This document shows, piece after piece, positions 53,190 to 61,787 of a DNA stretch of 64,000 nt. The DNA lies in contig NZ_LWBU01000290.1 in assembly GCF_001646665.1 (NCBI RefSeq), positions 1-64,000 of the forward strand, read 5' to 3'. The first letter of the stretch is position 1. Every line of letters begins with the position of its first letter. This DNA is from Streptomyces noursei (GTDB taxonomy: Bacteria; Actinomycetota; Actinomycetes; Streptomycetales; Streptomycetaceae). A program made the translations under genes and the position numbers. The notes under the pieces were generated by a model. The model saw only the letters and a program-made list of their open reading frames with translations, made no database searches and had not been told where the DNA came from.

Positions 53190-54800
53190 TCAGATGTGGA
53201 CGCCGCCCGCGCCGGCGTCCGCGTTCGCCCCGCGCTTGGTGAGGGTGGCCACCAGCACCGCGACGACCGCCACGACGCCCGCGACCGTGAAGGCCACGCC
53301 CATCCCGGACAGGAAGGTGTCGTGGATGACGCCACCGATCTTCGAGGCCAGGTCCGGCGTCATCCCGGGGGCCTGCGCCAGCTCGGCCGGCACCCTGCCG
53401 AACTCCGCCGCCTGCTCCAGCCGCGGGTCGGGGGGCACCGGGATCCCGGCGGACTTCCAGTTGTCCGCGAACTCGGCGTTCACCTTGGAGGACATGACCG
53501 CGCCCAGCACGGCCGTGCCGAGCGCGCCGCCGACCTGCATCGCGGCCTGCTGGAGGCCGCCGGCCACACCGGAGAGCTCCAGCGGGGCGTTGCCGACGAT
53601 GACCTCGGTGGCGCCCACCATCACGGGGGCCAGGCCCAGGCCCAGGAGGGCGAACCAGAGGGACATCGCCAGCGTGCTGGTCCCCGCCGTCAGGGTGGTC
53701 ATGCCGAACATGGCCGCCGCCGTGCAGACCATGCCGCCCACGAGCGGCACGCGCGGGCCGAACCTGGTGATGAGCGCGCCCGCCAGGGGCGAGGAGACGA
53801 TCATCATGGCGGTCAGCGGCAGCAGGTGCAGGCCGCTGTCGACGGGCCCGAGACCCATGACGCCCTGCAGGTAGAAGGTGACCGGGAACAGCCCGCCCAT
53901 GAAGGCGAAGGCCATCAGGACCATGAGGACGGTACCGGCCGAGAGCGGCACGGACCGGAACATGCCCAGCGGGATGAGCGGTTCGCGGACCCTGGTCTCC
54001 CAGACGGCGAACAGCGCGAAGAGGACGACGGCGCCGCCCAGAAAGCCCCAGGTCTTGCCGCTGCCCCAGCCCCAGCTCTCGCCGGCCTTGACGATGCCCC
54101 ACACCAGGGAGCCCATCGCGGCCGAGAGCAGCACGATGCCGACCACGTCGAACGAACGCGGGGCGTTCTCCGCACGGTGGTCCTTGAGGATCACCAGGCC
54201 CATCACGAGCGCGAGGACACCGACCGGCACGTTGATGAAGAACACCGACTGCCAGCTGACGTGCTCCACGAGCACGCCGCCGAGGATCGGGCCGCCCGCC
54301 GTGGAGGCGCCGATGACCATGCCCCAGATACCGATCGCCATGTTCAGCTTCTCGGCCGGGAACGTGGCGCGCAGCAGGCCCAGCGCGGCCGGCATGAGGA
54401 GCGCGCCGAACAGGCCCTGCAGGACACGGAAGGCGATCACCAGGGTGATCGAGTCCGACATGCCGATCGCGGCGGACGCGGCGGCGAAGCCGGCGATGCC
54501 GATGAGGAAGGTCTGGCGGTGGCCGAAGCGGTCACCGAGCTTGCCGGCCGTGATCAGCGAGACGGCGAGGGCGAGCAGGTAGCCGTTGGTGATCCACTGG
54601 ACGTCGGCCATGGACGCGCCGAGGTCCCGCTGGATCGCGGGGTTGGCGATCGCGACGATGGTGCCGTCGAGCGCGACCATCATCACGCCGACCGCCACGG
54701 CGAACAGCGTCAGCCAGGGGTGGCCGCGCAACCCTCGGGCCGTGGCCGGCACGGGGTCCGGGCCCTGCGGCGACTTATCGATGGTGGTCTGACTAGTCAT
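53190..54800 (-). CDS. DHA2-type MFS drug exporter (EmrB/QacA)
   Basis: 536 residues with 14 helices. DGTIVAIANPAI in helix 1, motif A KLGDRFGHRQTFL, and motif C GPILGGVLVEH are diagnostic. It expels hydrophobic drugs by proton antiport. Unlike the exporter near 12 kb it has no extra regulatory domain. Divergent from a TetR gene with a palindromic site between them, so probably repressed by it. Confidence 0.93.
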   Translation of the reverse strand: MTSQTTIDKSPQGPDPVPATARGLRGHPWLTLFAVAVGVMMVALDGTIVAIANPAIQRDLGASMADVQWITNGYLLALAVSLITAGKLGDRFGHRQTFLIGIAGFAAASAAIGMSDSITLVIAFRVLQGLFGALLMPAALGLLRATFPAEKLNMAIGIWGMVIGASTAGGPILGGVLVEHVSWQSVFFINVPVGVLALVMGLVILKDHRAENAPRSFDVVGIVLLSAAMGSLVWGIVKAGESWGWGSGKTWGFLGGAVVLFALFAVWETRVREPLIPLGMFRSVPLSAGTVLMVLMAFAFMGGLFPVTFYLQGVMGLGPVDSGLHLLPLTAMMIVSSPLAGALITRFGPRVPLVGGMVCTAAAMFGMTTLTAGTSTLAMSLWFALLGLGLAPVMVGATEVIVGNAPLELSGVAGGLQQAAMQVGGALGTAVLGAVMSSKVNAEFADNWKSAGIPVPPDPRLEQAAEFGRVPAELAQAPGMTPDLASKIGGVIHDTFLSGMGVAFTVAGVVAVVAVLVATLTKRGANADAGAGGVHI

Positions 54801-54813
54801 ACCGCGAGGTTAG

Positions 54814-54828
54814 TGTCAGTCGCTGACA
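54814..54828. promoter_or_regulatory. Operator candidate between MFS and TetR genes
   Basis: TGTCAG-TCG-CTGACA, a perfect palindrome with a 3-base centre, next to a TTGACA box (54830-54835) for the TetR side. The likely binding site of the TetR protein controlling both genes. Confidence 0.6.
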
Positions 54829-54915
54829 ATTGACAAAGTGATTCATACGCCGGTAACTGTCGCGTCCCTCACAGGTAGCCTGAGCAGCCGGAAATGGCAG
54901 AAAGAGGACCATGAC

Positions 54916-55587
54916 GTGACGGCCGAGCAGCCGACCGCCCCCAGGACGCCGGCGCCCGTCGGACTGCGCGAGCGCAAGAAGCGGCGAACCCGTGACGCCC
55001 TGCTGCGCGCCGCGCTGGAGCTGTTCACCACCCGGGGGTACGAGGGCACGACGGTGGACGAGATCGTCGACGCCGTCGACGTCTCGCAGCGCACCTTCTT
55101 CCGCTACTTCGCCAGCAAGGAAGAGGTCGCCTTCGCCGTCCAGCAGATGGTCGAACGGCACTTCGTCGCCGCCCTCGCGGAACGGCCCGCGCACGAGGCG
55201 CCCTTGGAGGCGATGCGCAACGCCGTCCTCACCGCCTGGGACACCATCGGGGAGGCGATCATGGAGGTCGTCCCCATCGAGCTGTACCTGCGCACCTTCC
55301 AGATGATCGAGTCGACGCCCGCCCTCCTCGCCGTCCACCTGCGGCGGTCCATCGAGATGGAGGAGAACATCGCGCGGCTGATCGCCGACCGGGAGGGCCT
55401 GGACGTGGACGCCGATCCACGCCCGCGCGTGGCCGTCGCCGCGTTCAGCGGCGTGATGCGCACGACCGGCCATCTCTGGGGCCGCGGCGAGGACGCGTCC
55501 CTGGAGGCGATCCGCGCGCTCACCGAGGCGTACCTCGACCACTTGGGCCCCGCACTCGCCGCCGACTGGCGGGGCGCGCCCGCCTGA
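54916..55587 (+). CDS. TetR family transcriptional regulator
   Basis: 223 residues. HTH (about 19-65): LRERKKRRTRDALLRAALELFTTRGYEGTTVDEIVDAVDVSQRTFFRYFASKEE is canonical TetR. The ligand domain (70-220) is not assignable. GTG start after AGAGGA. It likely represses the divergent MFS exporter gene and itself from the palindrome at 54814-54828. Confidence 0.93.
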   Translation: MTAEQPTAPRTPAPVGLRERKKRRTRDALLRAALELFTTRGYEGTTVDEIVDAVDVSQRTFFRYFASKEEVAFAVQQMVERHFVAALAERPAHEAPLEAMRNAVLTAWDTIGEAIMEVVPIELYLRTFQMIESTPALLAVHLRRSIEMEENIARLIADREGLDVDADPRPRVAVAAFSGVMRTTGHLWGRGEDASLEAIRALTEAYLDHLGPALAADWRGAPA

Positions 55588-56061
55588 CCCGCGCGACGCC
55601 CGGCCCCCGGCGCGTACGACACCGGCGCACCCCTGCCCCCGGGCGCACGCGGGTCCGCCGGAGCGCCGGACCGGAGCGCCCGCCCGTCGGCCGCACACCG
55701 CCGGCGCCCCCTGAGGCACCGTCAACACCGATGCACGGAAACGGAATCGCGCCCGTACACCCGTGCCGCGCTTCACCCTTTCCCTGCAATACCCCCACAC
55801 CCCTCGCGTTCCACTCCGCGACCATCGTTCACATGGACGGCCGCACGGCCGACCCCGCCCTCCCCCATCCGCGCGTCCGCCCCATCGCGGATGTTCCGTC
55901 CCGCGACCGCCGTTCAGGTCCGCGACCCCTGGCCGACGCGCCGGAGGGTGCACCGGGGCGCGTACGGGGAGTAACGGCGCTTCCCTCAAACGATCACTTC
56001 ATACGTGAGGTACGTCACCCTCGTCGCGACACCCTCCACAGGTCTCCTAGGGTGTCCCGCA
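55588..56061. other. Non-coding region before alpha/beta hydrolase gene
   Basis: 474 bases between two genes on the same strand. GC-rich, C-rich; frames over it lack Streptomyces-like coding bias. A more AT-containing patch (CAAACGATCACTTCATACG near 55988) may be the promoter of the hydrolase. Nothing else seen. Confidence 0.45.
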
Positions 56062-57273
56062 GTGACTTCCTTCGACTCCTCCCCCACGCCCCAGGTATGG
56101 CGCGCACTGCTCGCCCTCGCCGTGGTGTTCGTCCTCCTCATGACCACCGGGTGGACCGCGATACGTCATCAGCGGGGCCCTGAGCAGGCGCGCGAGGCCG
56201 CGCTCGCCGCGTGGCGGGACGGCCGGACCGGCACCCGGGAGCTGCCCGACCCCGCGTCGCCGCCGGCCGAGCTCGCCGCCTTCTTCCGCTCCCTGACCCC
56301 GCGTCAGCGCGACCGGCTCGCCGCCGACCACCCGCTCGTGGTCGGCAACCTCGACGGCGCCCCCGTCACCCTGCGCTACCGGGCCAACCGGATCGCGCTG
56401 CGGGCCGCGCTGGACGCCGAGCGCAAGCGGGTGGAGGACAGGAGACTGTCACCCGACGGCCACCGCGAGGCCGTCCGGCGCACGCACCGGTTCGCCTCCC
56501 TGATGCGCGAGGACCGGCAGATCCTCGCCTTCGACCCGTCCGGCAAGGGCCGCGTCGCGGAGGTCTTCGGCGATCTCGACCGGGCGCGGCACGTGTCGGT
56601 GGTCGTACCGGGGGTCGACACCAACCTGCTGACGTTCCAGAGGACGGCCCGCAAGTACGCGGCCCCCGTCGGAATGGCCGAATCCCTGTACGCGGCCGAG
56701 CGGGCCGCCGCGCCCGGCGCCCGTACCGCCGTCATCGCCTGGGCCGACTACACGGCGCCCGTCGGCGTCGGCATGGACGCGGCCATCGGCCGGCTCGCCG
56801 AGAACGGGGCGGCCCGGCTCGTCTCCCTCACCACCGCGCTGCCCGGCGACTCCCGGGTGGCACTGTTCTGCCACAGCTACGGCTCCGTGGTCTGCGGCGT
56901 CGCCGCCCGCCGGCTGCCCGCCCGGGTGGCCGACGTCGCCGTGGCCGGGAGCCCCGGCATGCGGGCCGAGAGCGCCGCCGGGCTGGGCACCGGCGCCCGG
57001 GTGTGGGCCATGCGCGACGCCGACGACTGGATCGCCGAGGTGCCGTACCTGGACGTCGGCGGACTGGGCCACGGCGCCGATCCGGTGGCTCCGGAGTTCG
57101 GGGCGCGGGTACTGTCGGCGGCGGGCGCGGTCGGGCACGCCGGGTACTTCGAGCCCGGCACCGAGAGCCTCCGCAACTTCGCCGAGATAGGCGTCGGCTC
57201 GTACCGTTCCGTGAGCTGTGCGGGCGAGGAGGGGGCCTGCCGCGACGGAATCTCCGGTCCGAGCACGCTCTGA
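56062..57273 (+). CDS. Alpha/beta hydrolase (DUF1023-type), membrane-anchored
   Basis: 403 residues. N-terminal membrane helix (about 15-35), then an alpha/beta fold with HPLVVGNLDGAPVTLRYRANR, VVVPGVDTNLLTF and the nucleophile motif FCHSYGSVVCG (Ser272). A close paralogue sits 4.5 kb away and shares these motifs. Acts outside or at the membrane; substrate unknown. The GTG chosen here fits the membrane segment; an upstream GTG gives 19 more residues. Confidence 0.87.
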   Translation: MTSFDSSPTPQVWRALLALAVVFVLLMTTGWTAIRHQRGPEQAREAALAAWRDGRTGTRELPDPASPPAELAAFFRSLTPRQRDRLAADHPLVVGNLDGAPVTLRYRANRIALRAALDAERKRVEDRRLSPDGHREAVRRTHRFASLMREDRQILAFDPSGKGRVAEVFGDLDRARHVSVVVPGVDTNLLTFQRTARKYAAPVGMAESLYAAERAAAPGARTAVIAWADYTAPVGVGMDAAIGRLAENGAARLVSLTTALPGDSRVALFCHSYGSVVCGVAARRLPARVADVAVAGSPGMRAESAAGLGTGARVWAMRDADDWIAEVPYLDVGGLGHGADPVAPEFGARVLSAAGAVGHAGYFEPGTESLRNFAEIGVGSYRSVSCAGEEGACRDGISGPSTL

Positions 57274-57358
57274 CGCGCGTAGAGCCCCGTCGGGCCCCGC
57301 CCAAGCTCGTAAGTCTCCGGGGGCGACGCGCGGGCGTGCGCCGCATACGATGAGGCGC

Positions 57359-58228
57359 ATGGGTGATGTGCTGGCCGGAATTCATGCCACCTGGGAGTTC
57401 GAACCGGACGCCGTGCTCATCCGCTTCGAACGGGGGATCCGCGCACCGAAGCTCTACCAGGCGCTGCGCGAACGACGCATCCCGCACGAGGCGCTGGCGT
57501 CGGTGACCCTCTCCCCCGGCAGACGTGGCACGGTGGTGCTGCACGCGGTGCCGCGGGCGGGTGCCGATCCGCTGATGGAGGCGGCCGCGGGACAGCTCAA
57601 GGACGCCTGCGACCCGTACCGGCTGGTGCTGCCGGCGGACCGCGAGATCCTCGCCGAGCACTACGCGGACGAGCTGCGGGCCCTGCTGGGACCCGCCGCC
57701 GCGGAGCCCGCCGAGCGGTTCCTGGTCAGCGCCCCCGAGGCGCCGCTGCAGTTCAAGGCATACGACGCCAAGGCGACCTTCGACGGTGGCCAGGTGGCGT
57801 TCCGCTGGTTCTGGACCGGTGCCTCGTCGGCCAAGTGGAAGGCCGGTGACCAGACCTTCCCGGTACGCGAGCTGAGCGGGGTCGAGTGGCGCTCGCCGGA
57901 CGTGTTCGACGGCTACCTCCGGCTGCTGCGGCGCGGCCACGCGGGCGACGTCCAGCCGGCGCAGGCGGACCAGGACCCGGCGGCGGTCGTCTTCGGGCTG
58001 GGCTACGGGCCGGTCCACGAGTCGCTGCCGTTCGCCGCGGCGGTCCTGGCCGCGGTGCGGAACGCGGGCGCGGCGGCGCCCGTCCCGGTGCACGCGGGCG
58101 TGACGGCCGGGCGGGACCCGGCGGTCATCGCGGACCGGATACGTCACCTGGGCGAGCTGTACCAGGCCGGTCTGGTGACGGACGAGGAGTTCGCGGCGAA
58201 GAAGGCGCAGCTGCTGGCCGAGCTGTAG
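57359..58228 (+). CDS. DUF4429 protein with C-terminal SHOCT domain
   Basis: 289 residues. Two DUF4429-like repeats (about 10-130 and 140-230) and a SHOCT tail (about 258-289: RIRHLGELYQAGLVTDEEFAAKKAQLLAEL). SHOCT domains mediate oligomerisation in actinobacterial proteins. No enzymatic residues. ATG start. Stand-alone between the hydrolase and the kinase gene. Confidence 0.85.
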   Translation: MGDVLAGIHATWEFEPDAVLIRFERGIRAPKLYQALRERRIPHEALASVTLSPGRRGTVVLHAVPRAGADPLMEAAAGQLKDACDPYRLVLPADREILAEHYADELRALLGPAAAEPAERFLVSAPEAPLQFKAYDAKATFDGGQVAFRWFWTGASSAKWKAGDQTFPVRELSGVEWRSPDVFDGYLRLLRRGHAGDVQPAQADQDPAAVVFGLGYGPVHESLPFAAAVLAAVRNAGAAAPVPVHAGVTAGRDPAVIADRIRHLGELYQAGLVTDEEFAAKKAQLLAEL

Positions 58229-58353
58229 GCCGGGACCCGGCTCTGGGGACGAGGACCCGGTGCCGTACCCGGGCCTGTGGCGTACCCCAGGCCGGTGCCG
58301 TGATCGGGGCCGTAGCTTCCGGCTTCGCGTCCCGGCTTCGTACCCGGTCCGGG

Positions 58354-58366
58354 GTCATACCCCGGT
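58354..58366. promoter_or_regulatory. Repeated 13-bp box, copy 1
   Basis: GTCATACCCCGGT, 66 bases before the sensor kinase start. An inverted related copy lies at 58384-58396 (11 of 13), and an inverted near-identical copy (12 of 13) at 60419-60431 before the second hydrolase. Confidence 0.5.
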
Positions 58367-58383
58367 ACGGGTAGGGAGCCGGC

Positions 58384-58396
58384 ACCCCGGTATGAC
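58384..58396. promoter_or_regulatory. Repeated 13-bp box, copy 2
   Basis: ACCCCGGTATGAC, inverted relative to copy 1; the two arms GTCATACC and GGTATGAC are perfect over 8 bases. Candidate response-regulator site. Confidence 0.45.
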
Positions 58397-58431
58397 GCCC
58401 GCGCGGCGTCCGGTGCCTAGGCTGGCGGGTC

Positions 58432-59724
58432 ATGCACACCCCTACCCCGCTCTCCCGGCTGCGCGCGTCCGTGCGCGCGCTGGGGCTCGCCGTCGCCACA
58501 CCCACCGAGGGCGGGACGCCACCTCTCGCGCGGGCGGCCTCGCCGTGGCTGCGGCGGCTGCCGTACGTCGTCGCCTTCGGTTTCGTCGCCACGCTGCTGC
58601 CGGTCACCGTCACCGTGCTGGTCGACGACTACGAGGTGAACGGCGCGATCGCCGGGGCCCTGGCGACCGCCCAGACCGTGCCGCTGCTGCTCGCCGTGGC
58701 GCGGCCGCTCCAGGCGTGGTGGATCGTGATCACCGCCGACGTGGTGGGCGCGCTGTTCCTGCTCGGCGCCGACGGCGTGGCCGGGCGGCCGTGGCCGTGG
58801 ACGCCGATGATCGTGGTCGGCTACCTGGCGCTGATGGTGGCCGTGGGGCTGCGCGAGCCGCGCCGGACACTGCTGGGCGTGTGGCTGACCACGGGTGCGG
58901 CCGGGTTCGTGTACGAACTGGTCCGGCCCGACCGCAGCGACGGCATCCAGCTGCTGCTGTTCGTCCTGAGCGGGGCCGTCCTGCTGCTCGCGGCGTCCCT
59001 CCGGGAGCGGGGGGACGCGCAGCGGCGGCTGGTGGAGCAGGAGACCATCAGCGAGGCCGAGCGCGCCCGGCGCACGCTCCTGGAGGAACGGGCCAGGATC
59101 GCCCGTGAGCTGCACGACGTGGTGGCCCACCACATGTCGGTGATCACGGTGCAGGCGGATTCGGCGCCGTACCGGATCGAGGGGTTGCCGGAGGCGGCGC
59201 GCGAGGAGTTCTCCACCATCGCGGCGTCGGCGCGGGAGTCGCTCGCCGAGATGCGGCGGCTGCTGGCGGTGCTGCGCAGCGAGGGCGCGGAGGGCGAACG
59301 GGCGCCGCAGCCCGGGCTGGAGCGGGTGCAGCAGCTCGTGGAGGCGACGGTACGGGCGGGGGTGCCGGCGGAGCTGTCGATGCCGGCCGGGCTGGGGCCC
59401 GTACCGCCTGCGGTGGACCTGTCCGCGTACCGGATCGTGCAGGAGGCGCTCGCGAACGTGGTGCGGCACGCGCCGGGCGCGCCGACGCGGGTGTCGGTGT
59501 CCGCGGACGACGGCCGGCTGACGGTCCTGGTCGTCAACGGGCCCTCGGAGGAGGGTGGTTCGCCCCTGGAGACGTCCGGTACGGGGCACGGCCTGGTCGG
59601 CATGCGGGAGCGCGTACGGTTGACCGGCGGCACCCTCGACACCGGGCCGCTGCCGGGCGGCGGCTTCCGGGTCGCGGCCCGTCTCCCCCTCGCCCTCGCG
59701 CCCGCCCCGGAGGAACCCGCGTGA
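58432..59724 (+). CDS. NarL-type sensor histidine kinase
   Basis: 430 residues. Five or six N-terminal helices (about 45-185), then dimerisation/phosphoacceptor region with His228 in RIARELHDVVAHHMSV, and a C-terminal ATP-binding domain (YRIVQEALANVVRHAPGA, GTGHGLVGMRERV). Autophosphorylates and donates phosphate to the response regulator encoded downstream. ATG start. Ends GTGA-overlapping the regulator gene. Confidence 0.94.
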   Translation: MHTPTPLSRLRASVRALGLAVATPTEGGTPPLARAASPWLRRLPYVVAFGFVATLLPVTVTVLVDDYEVNGAIAGALATAQTVPLLLAVARPLQAWWIVITADVVGALFLLGADGVAGRPWPWTPMIVVGYLALMVAVGLREPRRTLLGVWLTTGAAGFVYELVRPDRSDGIQLLLFVLSGAVLLLAASLRERGDAQRRLVEQETISEAERARRTLLEERARIARELHDVVAHHMSVITVQADSAPYRIEGLPEAAREEFSTIAASARESLAEMRRLLAVLRSEGAEGERAPQPGLERVQQLVEATVRAGVPAELSMPAGLGPVPPAVDLSAYRIVQEALANVVRHAPGAPTRVSVSADDGRLTVLVVNGPSEEGGSPLETSGTGHGLVGMRERVRLTGGTLDTGPLPGGGFRVAARLPLALAPAPEEPA

Positions 59725-60398
59725 CCATCCGCGTGATCATCGTCGACGACCAGGCCATGGTGCGGGCGGGGTTCGCCGCCCTGCTGGCGGCCCAGCCGGA
59801 CATCGACGTGGTGGGCGAGGCGCCGGACGGCCGGGCCGGGGTCTCGGTTGCCCGCTCCACGCACCCCGACGTGGTGCTCATGGACGTGCGGATGCCGGAG
59901 ATGGACGGGCTCGCGGCGGCGCGCGAGATCCTGTCCCCGCCTCCGGGGGTCGTGCACCGCCCGAAGGTGCTGATGCTCACCACCTTCGACGTGGACGACT
60001 ACGTGTACGAGGCGCTGCGCGCCGGCGCGTCCGGGTTCCTGCTGAAGGACGCCCCGCCGGCCGACCTGATCGCCGCGGTACGGGTGGTGGCGGCCGGCGA
60101 GGCGCTGCTCGCCCCGTCCGTGACGCGCCGCCTGATCGCCGACTTCGCCGCCTCCCGCCCGGCGCCGCGCAAGGACCCCTCGCTGCGCCTCAACGGCCTG
60201 ACGCCGCGCGAGACGGAGGTGCTGGAGCTGATCGCCCGGGGCCTGTCGAACCAGGAGATCGCCGAGCACCTGGTGCTCGCCGAGCAGACGGTGAAGACGC
60301 ACATCGGCCGGGTGCTGTCGAAGCTGGGCCTGCGCGACCGGGCGCAGGCGGTGATCTTCGCGTACGAGTCGGGTCTGGTGACCCCGGGCGACGCGTAG
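59721..60398 (+). CDS. NarL/LuxR-type response regulator
   Basis: 225 residues. Receiver domain with acidic pair at residues 9-10 (IIVDDQAMV), phospho-acceptor Asp55 in VVLMDVRMPEMDG, Lys in FLLKDAPP. LuxR HTH about 155-215: LTPRETEVLELIARGLSNQEIAEHLVLAEQTVKTHIGRVLSKLG. Coupled to the kinase gene by GTGA overlap. May bind the 13-bp boxes that flank this region; inference. Confidence 0.95.
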   Translation: MTIRVIIVDDQAMVRAGFAALLAAQPDIDVVGEAPDGRAGVSVARSTHPDVVLMDVRMPEMDGLAAAREILSPPPGVVHRPKVLMLTTFDVDDYVYEALRAGASGFLLKDAPPADLIAAVRVVAAGEALLAPSVTRRLIADFAASRPAPRKDPSLRLNGLTPRETEVLELIARGLSNQEIAEHLVLAEQTVKTHIGRVLSKLGLRDRAQAVIFAYESGLVTPGDA

Positions 60399-60418
60399 GC
60401 GCTCCTCCCCCACCCCCT

Positions 60419-60431
60419 ACCGGGGTATCAC
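60419..60431. promoter_or_regulatory. Repeated 13-bp box, copy 3
   Basis: ACCGGGGTATCAC; its complement GTGATACCCCGGT differs from copy 1 at one base. It lies about 95 bases before the second hydrolase gene, just after the response-regulator stop. Confidence 0.45.
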
Positions 60432-60524
60432 CCCGCGGTTGGCTCCGCGGGGTGACGTCGTGTCAGGGGCCGCCCCCTTACCTTCCCCTCGCCGCACAGG
60501 ACGAGGAAAGAAGAGGGGGGCGTC

Positions 60525-61787
60525 ATGCGCCGCTGGAGGAACCGCGACCGGAACGACCGCGAGGCGCGCGCCGGCCGGGCCGACGGCCCGGCCGGCGCCG
60601 GCGGAAGGGGCACCGCCGGCCGGAACCGCGAGGCCCACCCCGGGCCCGGCACCGCGCCCGGCGCAGCGCCCGGCACCGCGCCCCAGAGCCCCGCCGCCCG
60701 CCGACCCGGCACCGCGACCCAGAGCCCCGCCGCCCGCCCGCGGCCCGCCCGCGGCGGCGGCCGCCGCTGGAGGAGGACGCTGACCGCCCTGGTGCTCACC
60801 ACCGCCGTGGTGGCGGGCACCGTGGGCTGGGCCGCCGGGAGCGGGGAGCGCCCGGTGACCGGGCCGCCGCCGGGCAGCGAGGCGTGGCGGGCCGACACCT
60901 CCCTGGGGCGGGCCCTTCCCGATCCCGCGACCGCGACGCCCCGGGACATCGCCGCGTTCTTCCGCACGCTCGGCCCGGCGCAGCGGAGGGACCTGGCGCT
61001 CCGGCACCCCTCCGTGGTGGGCAACCTCGACGGCGCACCGGTCGCCCTGCGCTACGAGGCGAACGCGACCGCGCTGCGGCGCGACGCCCGGTTCGCGCAC
61101 CTGGCCGGGCGGCGGATCCTGGCGTTCGATCCGCGCGGCCGGGGCCAGGTCGCCGAGGTGTTCGGGGACCTGGCGCCGGGGAACCGGGTCGCCGTCGTCG
61201 TACCGGGGTCCGACATCGACGCCGGGTCCTACGACCGCCGCACCGACCCGTACGGCACGCCCGCCGGGATGGCGAAGCAGCTGCGGGCCGCCGCGCCCGG
61301 CACCGCCGTCATCGCGTGGGCGGGGTACACCACGCCGGTCGGGGTCGGCCTGGACGCCGCCACCGGCGAGCTGGCCGAGGCCGGTGCCGTCCGGCTGGCC
61401 CGCCTCACCGAGGGGCTCGCCGCCCTCGGCACCCCGGCGCCCGCCGTGTTCTGCCACAGCTACGGCTCCGTCGTCTGCGGTCTGGCCGCGCCGCGCCTGC
61501 GGGCCCGGGACCTCGTCGTCCTCGGCTCCCCCGGGATGCGCGCCGGCACCGTCGCCGAGCTGGGCACCGACGCCCGGGTGTGGGCCGCCAAGGACCCCTC
61601 GGACTGGATATCCCGCGTGCCGAACGTCCATCTCCTCGGCCTCGGTCACGGCACCGACCCGGCCTCCCCCGAGTTCGGTGCCCGTCCCGTGCCCGCCGCC
61701 GACGCCGACGGCCACACCGGCTACTTCGCGCCGGGCACCGAGTCCCTCCGTACCTTCGCCGCCATCGCCGGGGGAGACGCCCGATGA
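60525..61787 (+). CDS. Alpha/beta hydrolase (DUF1023-type) paralogue
   Basis: 420 residues. A basic, Pro/Gly/Ala-rich cytoplasmic N-terminus (1-80), a membrane helix (about 85-105), then the hydrolase with HPSVVGNLDGAPVALRYEANA, VVVPGSDIDAG and nucleophile FCHSYGSVVCG (Ser312). Clear paralogue of the gene at 56 kb. Its stop overlaps the next start (ATGA), so it is coupled to the acyltransferase gene. Substrate unknown. Confidence 0.87.
   Translation: MRRWRNRDRNDREARAGRADGPAGAGGRGTAGRNREAHPGPGTAPGAAPGTAPQSPAARRPGTATQSPAARPRPARGGGRRWRRTLTALVLTTAVVAGTVGWAAGSGERPVTGPPPGSEAWRADTSLGRALPDPATATPRDIAAFFRTLGPAQRRDLALRHPSVVGNLDGAPVALRYEANATALRRDARFAHLAGRRILAFDPRGRGQVAEVFGDLAPGNRVAVVVPGSDIDAGSYDRRTDPYGTPAGMAKQLRAAAPGTAVIAWAGYTTPVGVGLDAATGELAEAGAVRLARLTEGLAALGTPAPAVFCHSYGSVVCGLAAPRLRARDLVVLGSPGMRAGTVAELGTDARVWAAKDPSDWISRVPNVHLLGLGHGTDPASPEFGARPVPAADADGHTGYFAPGTESLRTFAAIAGGDAR

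Noticed and set aside
53082..54833. 583-codon frame antisense to the MFS exporter
   Set aside because: His/Arg/Glu-rich shadow; exporter motifs are on the other strand.
55731..56183. 150-codon frame before the alpha/beta hydrolase
   Set aside because: Overlaps the hydrolase start in another frame, His/Pro/Arg-rich, no ribosome site.
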